A stretch of 64,000 bases of DNA. Source: Cohnella lubricantis (lineage in GTDB: Bacteria > Bacillota > Bacilli > Paenibacillales > Paenibacillaceae). Position numbers and translations under genes: made by a program. The stretch is taken from assembly GCF_014212015.1 (NCBI RefSeq), contig NZ_JACJVN010000012.1:1-64000 (forward strand), read 5' to 3'. Below are positions 41,754 through 51,046 of the stretch, piece after piece (position 1 is the stretch's first letter; each line of letters starts with the position of its first letter). A model generated the notes under the pieces. It searched no databases and was not told the DNA's origin. It was given only the letters and a program-made list of their open reading frames with translations.

Positions 41754-42068
41754 CTATTCGACTCTGACAGCGGTACCGCTCACCGCGACCATCAGCATGC
41801 CTTCGCGAACGACTTCGTAATCGACATCTACGCCGACGATCGCATTGGCGCCGATCCGCTGAGCTTGCTGCGTCATCTCGCCGATGGCAATCTCGCGGGC
41901 TTCCTTCAGCTTGTTCTCGTAAGAGCCTGAACGTCCGCCAACCACGTCGGTAATCGAAGCGAGGAAATCCCGGAAAATATTCGCGCCCATAATCGTCTCG
42001 CCGTTCACGATGCCATAATATTGCGTGATGCGATAGCCTTCCACGTTATTCGTCGTCGTCACCAGCAT
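41754..42068 (-). CDS. YbjQ/UPF0145 family protein
   Basis: A 104-residue protein of the heavy-metal-binding-like family: [59 protein letters not shown] and [14 protein letters not shown] are the family's conserved blocks. It forms pentamers in known structures; the function is unknown. The chosen ATG at 42068 follows GGGAGGCTTACCGA and gives the usual length. Confidence 0.9.
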   Translation of the reverse strand: MLVTTTNNVEGYRITQYYGIVNGETIMGANIFRDFLASITDVVGGRSGSYENKLKEAREIAIGEMTQQAQRIGANAIVGVDVDYEVVREGMLMVAVSGTAVRVE

Positions 42069-42177
42069 TCGGTAAGCCTCCCGATCCAATGGATAACCGA
42101 AGGTCGCCTTCAGTTTCGTCCTCATTCTACCACAACTGCCATTCCGGCTCCACGATGCCTCTTGCGTCCGCGAATGA

Positions 42178-44151
42178 CTAGGATAAGTAGCGGCTCGAAC
42201 CGTATCCGTTCAAATATTTCTCCTTCGCGTCCTCGCGCAGATCATCGTCGAATCCGGCCAGCTCGCCTAGCATCGTGAACCGGTCGTTCTGCGGCTTGTC
42301 GCCTCCGGCATACAACAGCCATTGCGCCAGATCATCAGAGGCTCTTCCGCGCTCGAACAGATGATGATAGAACAGGGAAGCCCGATCCAGGTAGAGCGGC
42401 GCTTCGAACGGGCTGATCTCCAGTGCGCGATTCAACGCCGAGACGGCTTCGTCATACATGTTCAGCCGGGAGTAGATCGTGGCGAGGTCCCGATGGCCTT
42501 GTTCGTCCTTCGGGGCCTTGCGTATATAATGCTGCAGATCGTGAAGAGCAGCCTCATATTCATCCAGCCGCCAATGGATGAACCCCTGCAGCCGAATTAA
42601 CCGCAGGTGGCCCGGATCAAGCGCCAGTCCCGCGCGGCAATCGTCGAGCGCCTCTTGGAGACGCTTCATGCCGAACCGGCACTGCGCTCTCCTCTCGAAG
42701 AGATGCGGATTGCCGGGTTCCAGCCGAATCGCGCGTCCGTATTCCTGCTCCGCCAGTTCCCGATTGTCCATTCCCATGTAGATCTCGGCCGCCGCATAAG
42801 CGGTCTTGGCTTGATCCTGAAGTTTGGGGTCCATCTCAATGGCAGCCTGAAGATCCATATGGGCTTCCTCGAATCGATCCGCCATGTAACGCGCGAAGCT
42901 GCGTCTCAAGTAACATTCGGCGGATTCAGCCAACGCCAGCGCCTTCGTGAGAGCCTCGTCGGCTTCCGCGAATTGATGCAGATCGATGGCTAGCTCCCCT
43001 TGCTGGCGCCAGTTCATCGGATCCTCCGGCTCCAGTCTCGTCAGCTCGAGGCTTAATGCCCACGCTTCCGTCAGCGCGCCCGAGTCGCGATAGCCATCCA
43101 CTAGCCAGAAGTGAATGACTGTCTGATTCGGATGGCGTTCCAGCGCTGTGCGCAGCGTCTCGATCGCCTCACGCCACTTCTCCTGGGCGCGGTACGTTGC
43201 GAACAATTCGAGATACGCCGCGAGACGGTCCGGATTGCGGCGATTCAAGCTCTTCAAGACGCTGGCGGATGCTTCGAGCTGCTTCGCGAGACGCAGCAAC
43301 GCTCCCTGACGGAGGAGGAGATCCTCCTCCTCCGGATAATCCTGAAGCGCGAGCGCAATCGCCCCGATAGCCTCTTCCGTCCTGCCGGCCTCCTCGAGGA
43401 GCTGCGATTCCTTCATACGGAAGCCGTACTCCGAGTCAATGACGGCCATGAGCGTATGAACGGCCGTCTCCGAATAGTTCGTTCGCTCGCGCAAGAAGGC
43501 CTCTCCGAGGTCCCCGGAACGCCGGATCAGACTTTGTTCCTCTGCCGCGGTGCGGACGGCCGCCAGCGCTTCCGTCCGCCTGCCGGCGTCCTCCAGCGCT
43601 TCGCCGAGCCGGAAGCGATGGAGCGGGAGCGCATATTCAGTCATGGATAGGACGCGGTCGAACGCTTCAATCGCTTCCTCGCTTCGATTCGCGCGCAGAT
43701 ATATACAGCCGAGCTCGTAATAAGCAGAAGCCATCCGCGCTCCCTCTGCGCGCTTCACAGCTTCCTGCATGTCGAAGACGGCTTGCTCGACATCGCCTAG
43801 CGCATTGTGGGCCAAGGCGCGCCTGTACCAGTAGATGCCGGGCGCCGGATGTAGGCGGATTGCTTCCGTCAGATCAAGCACGGCCTCCCGATCCCTGCCG
43901 ATATCTTGATAGATGGCGGCTCGGCAGGCATAAGCATCCGGATGCGGATGGTCCGCAATCCAATCGTCGAGCATGCGGAGCGCCGCTCCCGGCCGGTCGA
44001 GCTCTTGCAGCAGCCGTGCGTAATCGATCTTCTCCTCCGGCTTCATCCGCGATTCGCCGAGCCGTTCATACCACCGCAGCGATTGACGGGAACGGCCCCG
44101 CCTGCGCTGCCTGGCAGCCATCCATCTGGACCATGACGAACGAATACGCAT
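42178..44151 (-). CDS. Large tetratricopeptide-repeat protein
   Basis: A 657-residue protein built almost entirely of TPR units, seen as repeated A-xxx-Y/G-A-x-F/Y patterns: [40 protein letters not shown]-like units, [60 protein letters not shown]. About 15 repeats can be counted by eye. The first 25 residues are very basic ([20 protein letters not shown]) with no signal peptide. It should be a cytoplasmic scaffold. The start follows AAGGAGGGGCCTC. No enzyme domain is fused to it. Confidence 0.85.
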   Translation of the reverse strand: MRIRSSWSRWMAARQRRRGRSRQSLRWYERLGESRMKPEEKIDYARLLQELDRPGAALRMLDDWIADHPHPDAYACRAAIYQDIGRDREAVLDLTEAIRLHPAPGIYWYRRALAHNALGDVEQAVFDMQEAVKRAEGARMASAYYELGCIYLRANRSEEAIEAFDRVLSMTEYALPLHRFRLGEALEDAGRRTEALAAVRTAAEEQSLIRRSGDLGEAFLRERTNYSETAVHTLMAVIDSEYGFRMKESQLLEEAGRTEEAIGAIALALQDYPEEEDLLLRQGALLRLAKQLEASASVLKSLNRRNPDRLAAYLELFATYRAQEKWREAIETLRTALERHPNQTVIHFWLVDGYRDSGALTEAWALSLELTRLEPEDPMNWRQQGELAIDLHQFAEADEALTKALALAESAECYLRRSFARYMADRFEEAHMDLQAAIEMDPKLQDQAKTAYAAAEIYMGMDNRELAEQEYGRAIRLEPGNPHLFERRAQCRFGMKRLQEALDDCRAGLALDPGHLRLIRLQGFIHWRLDEYEAALHDLQHYIRKAPKDEQGHRDLATIYSRLNMYDEAVSALNRALEISPFEAPLYLDRASLFYHHLFERGRASDDLAQWLLYAGGDKPQNDRFTMLGELAGFDDDLREDAKEKYLNGYGSSRYLS

Positions 44152-44168
44152 GAGGCCCCTCCTTGCGC

Positions 44169-44198
44169 AAGAAGCTGCCGGGCGACCGGCAGCTTCTT
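44169..44198 (-). terminator. Terminator hairpin between two minus-strand genes
   Basis: AAGAAGCTGCCGG / CCGGCAGCTTCTT, a perfect 13-base stem with a GCGA loop, five bases after the stop of the 44203 gene. Confidence 0.65.
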
Positions 44199-44202
44199 CT
44201 CC

Positions 44203-44727
44203 TTATTGCGAATAGCCGTCGGAGGTCGGCACATCTTCCTCCAACGCGAATTCATAATCATCGATATCGTATAGAATGACCGGAATGCTGTTCTGCACGA
44301 CCTTGTCCTGGAATTCGATCTGATCCGTCAGAACCGGACATTGCAATCGCAGCGACGTGAGCAGAATCTCCGTCTCGATCGGATCGAACAACTCGCCGTA
44401 CTGCATGCTCTCCACCGCGTTCACGATGACGAGCGTCACCTGATCGTTGACCGGCAGCGGCGGGCTCTCCCGCCAAGGGGCGATTAACGCGCGCTCCAGC
44501 TTCTTCTTGTTGAACGGATCCTCGAAATAGCGGATCATCTCGGCGATCTTCTCTTTGACATAACGGTCGTCATCCGGCTCCGGCATGATCGGCTCCGGGC
44601 TATCCTTCATATCGTACAACTCCATGATCGTGGAGTATGGAATCCTGTATTCGACAGGACGTTTCGGCAGAAGCAGCTGGCCATAGGTGGCGATCATAAC
44701 CGCCTCGATGACAAAACGTCGACTCAT
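44203..44727 (-). CDS. Conserved hypothetical protein
   Basis: A 174-residue soluble protein (ATG behind GGGAGGGAAATATC). It opens MSRRFVIEAVMIATYGQLLL and has YRIPYSTIMELYDMKDSPEP, KKKLERALIAPWRESPPLPV and TLVIVNAVESMQYGELFDPI, a pattern I recall from Paenibacillaceae proteins of unknown role. It has no membrane segment and no evident catalytic motif; the C-terminus is acidic. Its own promoter lies at 44781-44789. Confidence 0.7.
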   Translation of the reverse strand: MSRRFVIEAVMIATYGQLLLPKRPVEYRIPYSTIMELYDMKDSPEPIMPEPDDDRYVKEKIAEMIRYFEDPFNKKKLERALIAPWRESPPLPVNDQVTLVIVNAVESMQYGELFDPIETEILLTSLRLQCPVLTDQIEFQDKVVQNSIPVILYDIDDYEFALEEDVPTSDGYSQ

Positions 44728-44780
44728 GATATTTCCCTCCCGGAGACATTCCAGCGGATCACTCTTTGTAGTTGAGTACC

Positions 44781-44789
44781 ATTATAGCA
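44781..44789 (-). promoter_or_regulatory. Extended -10 promoter of the 44203-44727 gene
   Basis: On the minus strand TGC-TATAAT (44789-44781), an extended -10. A TTGACA lies only 12 bases upstream of the TATAAT, too close to act as the matching -35. Confidence 0.55.
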
Positions 44790-44909
44790 TAAAACGGTTG
44801 TCAAGATGTCAGCCAAAGCGCCCCGCCAGCGAAAGAATGTGCACTTGTCCGCCGGCGGCAGCTGTCTCCAACAAGGGTTAACTCAAAGCAATGGATATTC
44901 GCTTGTTAC

Positions 44910-44951
44910 AAAAAAGCATCCCCAGCCCGCCGAAGCCGGCGTTCTGGGGAT
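44910..44951 (-). terminator. Terminator of the ferredoxin-oxidoreductase operon
   Basis: On the minus strand ATCCCCAG and CTGGGGAT close a stem with an inner GCCGGCTTCGGCGGGC hairpin, followed by GC and a run of T. Confidence 0.85.
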
Positions 44952-44961
44952 TGTCGCGCGT

Positions 44962-45417
44962 CTACGGCTCCCGCCGTATCGCTTCCGCTTCCAGCCGGCC
45001 TTCGCGCAGGAACACGCGCACGCCGGAATCGCCGCGCAGCCGCACGTTGGCCAGCTTCGCTTCATGCTCGCTTAGCAGCACCGGCTGCCAGCGCGACAGC
45101 TCGAGCACCTGCTCCCACTCCGCCTCGTGGCGGTCGCGGCGGCGGGGCTTCGCGTCAGCAGCCTCGCCGGTCGACCCTTGCCCGGCGCCGACGCCTGCTT
45201 CCGCGCCAGCCTCCATGTGAAGCCCGGCAGCCGGCGCAGCCCCGGCTTCGAGCTCCTCCAGGCGATAGCGCTCCGCCCGCAGCAGCGCCGCCAGCCTCTC
45301 CTCCGCCTCCGGCATCTCGTGCCAGAGCATAATGCCGTAATACTTCAGCTGATAGAGATTCACTTGCGGGCAGGACAGCAGTTCTCCTGTCGCCGAATGC
45401 ATCAGCGCATATGGCAT
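44962..45417 (-). CDS. Hypothetical protein with Ala/Gly-rich linker, last gene of the operon
   Basis: A 151-residue protein (ATG behind GGCGGGTGAGCGGAT). The N-terminal half (MPYALMHSATGELLSCPQVN, LYQLKYYGIMLWHEMPEAEE) and the C-terminal third (VLELSRWQPVLLSEHEAKLA, NVRLRGDSGVRVFLREGRL) look folded; between them is a low-complexity stretch (AGAEAGVGAGQGSTGEAADA). It starts 15 bases after the alpha-beta oxidoreductase gene. I do not recognise it; constant linkage would suggest an accessory role for the enzyme. Confidence 0.65.
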   Translation of the reverse strand: MPYALMHSATGELLSCPQVNLYQLKYYGIMLWHEMPEAEERLAALLRAERYRLEELEAGAAPAAGLHMEAGAEAGVGAGQGSTGEAADAKPRRRDRHEAEWEQVLELSRWQPVLLSEHEAKLANVRLRGDSGVRVFLREGRLEAEAIRREP

Positions 45418-45432
45418 ATCCGCTCACCCGCC

Positions 45433-47742
45433 TTACAGATAAGGGCTCTCGTGCTTGGCTTTGAGCATGTTCCAGCGGCGTTCGATCTCCGCCTCGAACT
45501 CCTGAAGAAGCTCCGCGTTCTCGGGCTTCGCCAGATGCCGCGTCTTGCCCATCAGCTTCAGCCATTCGAGCATCGGGACCCGCTTGCCCTTCTCTTCCGG
45601 ATTGTAAGTGATGTTCGTAAGCCCGCGCTCCACTTCGTACAGCGGGAAGAAGCACGTATTCACCGCGTAATCGATAATGGTGGAGCCGTCCTTGTCCTCG
45701 GACAGCCAATTGAGCGGACAGGTGATCAATATTTTCCCATAGACGAGTCCGACGTTCTGCGCGTACCACTGGGCTTTGGCCGCCTTCCGCAGCAGATCCG
45801 GCGCGAACGCTTCGCTGCCCGTGAACACGTACGGAATGTTCGTCGCTGCCATGATCTGCGCCGTGTCCTTGTGGTGGAACACCTTGCCGGTCTGCGCTTT
45901 GCCGACGTTCGACGTCGATGTGCGGTGGCCGAGCGGCGTCGAGTAAGACAGCTGCGCGCCGGTGTTCATGTAGCCCTCGTTGTCGTATTCGAGAATAATC
46001 ATCCTGTGGCCTCGCAGCGCCGCGCCGATCGCCGGTCCCATGCCGATGTCCATGCCCCCGTCGCCGGTGATCATGACGAACGTGAAGTCGTCCTTCAGCC
46101 CGAGATGGTCGAGCTCGCCGCGCCGCTTCCGCTCGTGGAACATCTCGACGACGCCGGACAGCGTGGCCGCGCCGTTCTGGAACAGATTGTGGATATACGT
46201 CGCCTTGTGAGCGGAGTAAGGATAGCCCGTCGTGACGACCATTGCGCAGCCTGTCTGGAACAGCGCGACGATGTCGCCTTCGATGCCTTTGAAGAACAGC
46301 TCCAGTCCGGAGAAAATGCCGCAGCCCGGACAAGCGCCGTGACCCGGCGCGATCCGCTTCGGCTTCTTCGTCAGCGCCCGCAGCGGCGGGACACGCACGT
46401 TCACCTTGCCCGTCGTCTCGTCGGGCGTGACGGTAATCAGCCCCGTCTTCAGATCCTCGTAGCGCATCGGCTCGAGCACGCGCTTCGGCGCCTTCGCCGG
46501 ATCGCCCGGCGTATGGCCGTGGTAATCGAACGGCTTCTCCACGAAGCCCTTCTCGGCGGCTTCGATCGCATACTCGAACAGCTTAAAGCCGTCCTCGGCG
46601 TAGAAGTCCTTGCCGCCCAGGCCATAGATCCGGCTGACGACCAGCGTCTCCGTATTGCCGTAAGTTTGCAGCGCCGCTTTCACTTCGATTGTCATATTGC
46701 CGCCGTGTCCGCCGTACGAATCCGCGCGGTCGCCGATCGTGACAGCCTTCACGCCCTTCAACGCTTCGGCGATCGCCTTCGCCGGGAAGGGACGGATCAA
46801 GTTCGGCGAGATCGCCCCCGCCTTCACGCCTTGCTCGCGCAATTGGTCGACGACGTCCTTGACGATCTCGGCGGACGAGTTCAGCAGGAAGACGGCCGCT
46901 TCGGCGTCCTCCATCCGATACAGATCCAGCACCGGGTAATCCCGTCCGGTCAGTGCGGCGTATTCCTGGCGAATCCGGTCATAGACGCCTTCCGCCCGAT
47001 ACATCGCCATCGACTGCTGATAGCAGTTGTTGATATAGTCCGGCTCGTTCATGTACGGTCCCACTGTAATCGGATTGTCGCGGTCGAGCACATGCGCGAA
47101 CCCTTCCGGCGGCTTCTCGCCGACGAACGCGTGCACGTCCTCGCGCTTCGCGAACGTCATCACCCGCCGCTTCTGATGGCTCGTGAAGTAACCGTCGGAG
47201 GCCACCAGCACCGGCAGCCGCACCTCGGGATCCTCCGCCAGCTTCAGCGCAATGATGTTCATGTCATACACCGCTTGCGGATCGCGGCACAGCACGATTG
47301 GCCATCCGGTATTCAGCGCGAAGTACAGATCCGAATGGTCGCCATGAATGTCGAGCGGTCCCGACACCGAGCGGCAGACGAGATTCATCACCATCGGGAA
47401 GCGCGTGCCGGATTGTACCGGCATCTGCTCCAGCATGTACAGATAGCCGTTCGCGCTCGTCGCGTTGAAGACGCGGCCGCCGCCGGTCGATGCGCCATAG
47501 CAGACGCCGGCGGAACCGTGTTCCCCGTCCGCCGGGATGAGCACGATGTCGTGCTGGCCGTTCGCCTTCATCAGATCGAGGAATTGCGCGACCTCCGTCG
47601 AAGGCGAGATCGGGAAGTAGCCCATAATGTGATAATTGATCTGATGCGCCGCATACGCCGCCATCTCGTTGCCGGATTCATAGACGACGCGCTGCTCTAC
47701 GGTGCCTTGTAATCCTTGCTCCTTGCGATAATCAATGGCCAT
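45433..47742 (-). CDS. 2-oxoacid:ferredoxin oxidoreductase, fused alpha and beta subunits
   Basis: A 769-residue polypeptide. Residues about 20-430 are the pyrimidine-binding alpha part (GNEMAAYAAHQINYHIMGYF, PADGEHGSAGVCYGASTGGG, DSYGGHGGNMTIEV). From about 465 comes the thiamine-diphosphate beta part: PGHGACPGCGIFSGLELFF, MITGDGGMDIGMGPAIGAAL and EYDNEGYMNTGAQLS (GDG...N motif). It should decarboxylate a 2-oxoacid to acyl-CoA while reducing ferredoxin. The gamma and delta parts are in the next upstream gene of the operon. Alpha and beta are separate chains in most enzymes. The substrate (pyruvate, 2-oxoglutarate or branched-chain acids) is not decided by what I can see. Confidence 0.88.
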   Translation of the reverse strand: MAIDYRKEQGLQGTVEQRVVYESGNEMAAYAAHQINYHIMGYFPISPSTEVAQFLDLMKANGQHDIVLIPADGEHGSAGVCYGASTGGGRVFNATSANGYLYMLEQMPVQSGTRFPMVMNLVCRSVSGPLDIHGDHSDLYFALNTGWPIVLCRDPQAVYDMNIIALKLAEDPEVRLPVLVASDGYFTSHQKRRVMTFAKREDVHAFVGEKPPEGFAHVLDRDNPITVGPYMNEPDYINNCYQQSMAMYRAEGVYDRIRQEYAALTGRDYPVLDLYRMEDAEAAVFLLNSSAEIVKDVVDQLREQGVKAGAISPNLIRPFPAKAIAEALKGVKAVTIGDRADSYGGHGGNMTIEVKAALQTYGNTETLVVSRIYGLGGKDFYAEDGFKLFEYAIEAAEKGFVEKPFDYHGHTPGDPAKAPKRVLEPMRYEDLKTGLITVTPDETTGKVNVRVPPLRALTKKPKRIAPGHGACPGCGIFSGLELFFKGIEGDIVALFQTGCAMVVTTGYPYSAHKATYIHNLFQNGAATLSGVVEMFHERKRRGELDHLGLKDDFTFVMITGDGGMDIGMGPAIGAALRGHRMIILEYDNEGYMNTGAQLSYSTPLGHRTSTSNVGKAQTGKVFHHKDTAQIMAATNIPYVFTGSEAFAPDLLRKAAKAQWYAQNVGLVYGKILITCPLNWLSEDKDGSTIIDYAVNTCFFPLYEVERGLTNITYNPEEKGKRVPMLEWLKLMGKTRHLAKPENAELLQEFEAEIERRWNMLKAKHESPYL

Positions 47743-47869
47743 AGTCCATTACCCACCCTTCTTCCGTATCTTCGATAACGAGATTCGGACCGTCTGGACG
47801 GCGCGGGGGTATTGTTGCATGTAGGAGTGTGTTCGCTGGTACGCCGCTGTGCGGTCTGAAGCGAGCTGA

Positions 47870-48874
47870 TTACGTCGCCAACCGGAACCGATGCGGCGTC
47901 CGGTGTCCGTCCGCGTAGCCGTCAACTTCCAGCTCGGAAGACAGCGCGTCGGTCGGGCATGCCTGCACGCACTTGAGGCAGCCCTTGCAATATTGATAGT
48001 CGATCCCCTGCAGGAACATCTGGGGACGTCCCTTCTTGTCCGGCTGCTCATCCCAGACGAAGCAGAAGTCCGGACAGACATTGTCGCAGGCGGCGCAGTG
48101 AATGCATTTCTCCTCCGCGAAGTGCGGCAGCCGCCCCGCGCGCGAGATGCTGAGGTCTTTGAGAATGCTGTTGCCAGGGTTCACGATCAGGCCGCCGAGA
48201 GGCTGCGTCTCGTACCCGAGCACGGGGGTGTCCATCCGCACGAAGGAAGGCATCGTATCCCCTTCGGGCAGCTCGAACGATTGGAAGTGCACCTCTTGAT
48301 AGCCCCGTTCGAATGTGCTGAGCGCCGGCTGCACCGCGAGCGGGTACTTCTTCTCCAGCGACTTGCGTATGACGCCCTTCATGAATTCCGGATCCAGGAA
48401 ATCACACAATCGGAACAGCCCGCCGAGCATCGCCATGTTCACCCGGTTGTTCTCCTCCAAGGCAATGCCCGTGGCGTCGACGACGGCGATGGTGCCGCTC
48501 TTCAGCTTGAGCAGCGACTTGAGCTCTTCGGGGGACTTCTTGGAGTTGACGAGGACAATCGAGTCCTCATACATGCCGGAGATAACGTTGACGGTGCGGG
48601 ACAGGTTCTCGTGGAAAATGCCGATGACATGCGGTCGTTCGACGGGCGAGGTGTCGCGGATCAGAACATTGATGTCGCAGAAGCGGATGTGCGCTTTGAC
48701 GGGAGAGCCTTTCTTCTCGGAGCCGTAGGAGCTGAAGCTGACACCGTTAAGCCCGGCGCCCATGACGCCGGCTTCCGCCAGCATTTTCCCCGCTAAGTTG
48801 GCGCCGAGACCGCCGATTGATTCCAAGCGAAGTTCAAAGAAGCCGAGCTCATTCACTTTAGGCAATGTGACCAT
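47870..48874 (-). CDS. 2-oxoacid:ferredoxin oxidoreductase, fused gamma and delta (ferredoxin) subunits
   Basis: A 334-residue protein. The first 190 residues are the gamma domain (FFELRLESIGGLGANLAGKM, GVSFSSYGSEKKGSPVKAHI, GTIAVVDATGIALEENNRVN). The C-terminal part is a 2x[4Fe-4S] ferredoxin with CIHCAACDNVCPDFC near 260 and CKGCLKCVQACPTDA near 296. It passes electrons from the thiamine active site to external ferredoxin. The start ATG at 48874 (MVTLPKVNEL) has AAGGGG twelve bases upstream; the open frame reaches 49093 but that part shows no homology. It is the first gene of the operon, 127 bases before the alpha-beta gene. Confidence 0.87.
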   Translation of the reverse strand: MVTLPKVNELGFFELRLESIGGLGANLAGKMLAEAGVMGAGLNGVSFSSYGSEKKGSPVKAHIRFCDINVLIRDTSPVERPHVIGIFHENLSRTVNVISGMYEDSIVLVNSKKSPEELKSLLKLKSGTIAVVDATGIALEENNRVNMAMLGGLFRLCDFLDPEFMKGVIRKSLEKKYPLAVQPALSTFERGYQEVHFQSFELPEGDTMPSFVRMDTPVLGYETQPLGGLIVNPGNSILKDLSISRAGRLPHFAEEKCIHCAACDNVCPDFCFVWDEQPDKKGRPQMFLQGIDYQYCKGCLKCVQACPTDALSSELEVDGYADGHRTPHRFRLAT

Positions 48875-49060
48875 GTGCTGTCCGATCCCCTTTCGCATCG
48901 ATTGAGATGACCAAGCCGGAGAGTATGCAGCGAACATGATGCAAATATGGTTAGATTTCGCCATCGTCCCGCCGTTTCCTGCCAAAGAAATCCATTTCTG
49001 AGAAAACGCTTTCGATTCATTCGCATCGGCATGGCTCGGCGAGACGGCAGACGTCAAGAA

Positions 49061-49106
49061 AAAACCGCCATCCCAATGTCCTGATAAGAACATTGTATGA
49101 CGGTTT
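49061..49106 (-). terminator. Terminator downstream of the SDR gene at 49149
   Basis: An imperfect stem AAACCGCCAT-CCCAATGTC / GAACATTG-ATGACGGTTT, with the minus-strand side followed by TTTTTTCTTGACG. Confidence 0.65.
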
Positions 49107-49148
49107 GGCTCTCCGATTGCAGGCAGAGTTGACTCTTCCTTGAATCCG

Positions 49149-49895
49149 CTATTCGACGTAGATCATCTTGCGGGTCATGCCGCCGTCAACGGTCAAGTTG
49201 ATGCCTGTCACGAAGTTGTTCTTCGGGTCGGTCAAGTAGAAGCATGCCCGCACAATATCCTCCGGCATGCCGACGCGTCCCGCCGGGTGCTGGCTATGAT
49301 CCTCCGGCTTCAGCGCGGTGTAGTCGCCTGTCTCAATCCAGCCTGGGCTGATCGCGTTGACGCGAATCCGGTCGGCCCCAAGCGATAGCGCCAGCGCATG
49401 CGTCAGCGACGCGATGCCGCCTTTGGATGCAGCATATGCTTCGGAATTCGGCTCGGATTGCAGATGGCGCGTCGAGGAGAGATTGACGATCGAGCCGCCT
49501 CTGCCCTGCCGCTTCATCACCTTGGCCGCTTCGCGGGAACAGAGGAACGTGCCGCGAAGGTTAACGTTCAGGACGCTGTCCCATTCATCGAGGCTCAGCT
49601 CCAGAGGCGGCTTCCAAATACCGAGACCGGCGTTGTTGATCAAGATGTCGACGCCGCCGAATGTATCCACGGCGGCCGCCATGATGCGCGCCGCAGATTC
49701 CGGCTCGCTCAGATCAGCGCCGAAGAACCTCGTTCGCCCGCCTTCCTGCTCTAAACTTCTCGCCAACGCCTCGCCGGTCTCGCCGGGCAGGTCGGTCAGC
49801 AGCACCGAAGCGCCGTTCTCCGCGTAGGCGCGGGACAAGGCACGGCCGATTCCGCCGGCCGCGCCGGTAATGACCACCGTTAGATCGCCGAACAT
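49149..49895 (-). CDS. SDR oxidoreductase
   Basis: A 248-residue classical SDR. Cofactor motif VVITGAAGGIGRALSRAYAE; LLTDLPG with Asp after strand 2 points to NAD; NNAGLGIWKPP, NLSSTRHLQSEPNSEAYAAS with catalytic Ser and YxxSK (YAASK), and NAISPGWIET. The C-terminus GINLTVDGGMTRKM is standard. Similar to glucose/ribitol-dehydrogenase-like members; substrate unknown. The MOSC gene ends nine bases upstream, so the two form a unit. Confidence 0.88.
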   Translation of the reverse strand: MFGDLTVVITGAAGGIGRALSRAYAENGASVLLTDLPGETGEALARSLEQEGGRTRFFGADLSEPESAARIMAAAVDTFGGVDILINNAGLGIWKPPLELSLDEWDSVLNVNLRGTFLCSREAAKVMKRQGRGGSIVNLSSTRHLQSEPNSEAYAASKGGIASLTHALALSLGADRIRVNAISPGWIETGDYTALKPEDHSQHPAGRVGMPEDIVRACFYLTDPKNNFVTGINLTVDGGMTRKMIYVE

Positions 49896-49904
49896 GGATT
49901 AAGA

Positions 49905-50585
49905 TCACCCTTCCGCTTCCCATTTCGCCAGCCGGCGCTCCAGTGTGCCGCGCCAGCTGTCGGCCAGCGCATCCACAGCGAGCAGCCGCCGGATGCCTTC
50001 CGCATCGTTCTTGTCGAAGTGCATGATCCGATTGGCTTCCTTCACGGACACCCGCGCCGGATGCCGCTCCGCCAGCGTGATGTCGCCAGCGCTGACGATG
50101 CCGGGCTCCAGCACTCGGAAGTAGAAGCCGGACGCACCTGACTGCGTGACAAGCGCGGGCAGCTCGTCCAGCCCCCACTTCATCGCCAGCTTCCAGCACG
50201 GCACGCGAGGCTGGCTCACCTGCAGCTTCACCGATCCGACTGCGAAGACGTCCCCGATATGAACGCTCTCTTCCGTTAAGCCGGCGACGGTGAAGTTCTC
50301 CCCGAATGCTCCCAACGGTAAGCTCCGTTCCAGCACGCGCTCCCAGCGGGCATAATGCTCATGGCTGTACACGCAGACCGCCTTGTCCGGACCGCCGTGA
50401 TTCACTTGGTCCGCTTGGTCGTCGCCTTCAAGACCGGTTAAGCCGAGTCTTACAGGCACGTCCGACGGCTGCTTGAAAATGCCAGACTTCGCTTCTTTGC
50501 CCTTGTACATCGCTGACTGCGGTATACCCGTATTAACCGCCAGCAGCCTCGGCTCCATGGCTATCTTCTCCGTCGTTCTCGTCAT
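49905..50585 (-). CDS. MOSC-domain protein (YiiM/YflK-like)
   Basis: A 226-residue molybdenum-cofactor sulfurase C-terminal-type protein. Motifs: LGLTGLEGDDQADQVNHGGP, DKAVCVYSHEHYARWE, LPLGAFGENFTVAGLTEESV and QVSQPRVPCWKLAMKWGLDE with the conserved Cys that can bind Mo or carry sulfur. E. coli YiiM reduces N-hydroxylated bases such as 6-hydroxylaminopurine, a likely activity here. The start at 50585 follows GGGGAAGAAGCC; an upstream ATG at 50624 is possible. Confidence 0.85.
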   Translation of the reverse strand: MTRTTEKIAMEPRLLAVNTGIPQSAMYKGKEAKSGIFKQPSDVPVRLGLTGLEGDDQADQVNHGGPDKAVCVYSHEHYARWERVLERSLPLGAFGENFTVAGLTEESVHIGDVFAVGSVKLQVSQPRVPCWKLAMKWGLDELPALVTQSGASGFYFRVLEPGIVSAGDITLAERHPARVSVKEANRIMHFDKNDAEGIRRLLAVDALADSWRGTLERRLAKWEAEG

Positions 50586-50703
50586 GGCTTCTTCCCCATT
50601 CCTTCCCATTTCGCTTCCGCGCATACGTCTGACGGCCTTGCTTCACGCTATACCCGAGCCCATTCCGGTGCGCTCTACATTCTAATAGTCGGGGAGGCCG
50701 CTT

Positions 50704-50838
50704 ATGACCACATCCAAACGACGCCGCGAGAACGCTTGGAAGATGCGCAAGCAAACCCAGCAGCCTCATGGCAAGATCTCGTCGCTCCATCAGCTGGCGG
50801 AGAACACTGCCGACAATCCATCGGACACTACGCCTTAA
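50704..50838 (+). CDS. DUF6254-type small protein, 44 residues
   Basis: A 44-residue basic protein with a clear GGGGAGG ribosome site six bases before the ATG. It reads MTTSKRRRENAWKMRKQTQQ then PHGKISSLHQLAE, matching the compact Bacillales family DUF6254 (ERAW-x-RKQxQxPHGKVxSLxEL). The function is unknown. It is divergent from the MOSC gene. After it, to 51046, I see only a GC-rich hairpin (CGCCCAGC...GCTGGGCG, about 50906-50943). Confidence 0.7.
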   Translation: MTTSKRRRENAWKMRKQTQQPHGKISSLHQLAENTADNPSDTTP

Positions 50839-51046
50839 CGCTTCTCTGCCAGCTGGAACGCCTGATTGGGCATGTCACTTCAGTAAAATGCTAGGCCTGA
50901 GCAGCGCCCAGCGTTCGCCGGCAATGGCCGGGAAGCTGGGCGTTGTCAGATGATGCCCGGGCGTAGCTAGCTGTGTTGCGATGTAGCGGTATTGCTGCTC
51001 AGTTTAGCTTAGCTCTTGCATACTTCAAGCGCTACGCGGATGGGGC

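Noticed and set aside
45127-47712. 861-codon plus-strand open frame opposite the alpha-beta oxidoreductase
   Set aside because: Same antisense effect; the sequence is an Arg/His-rich mixture without recognisable folds, while the minus-strand protein has full thiamine-enzyme motifs.
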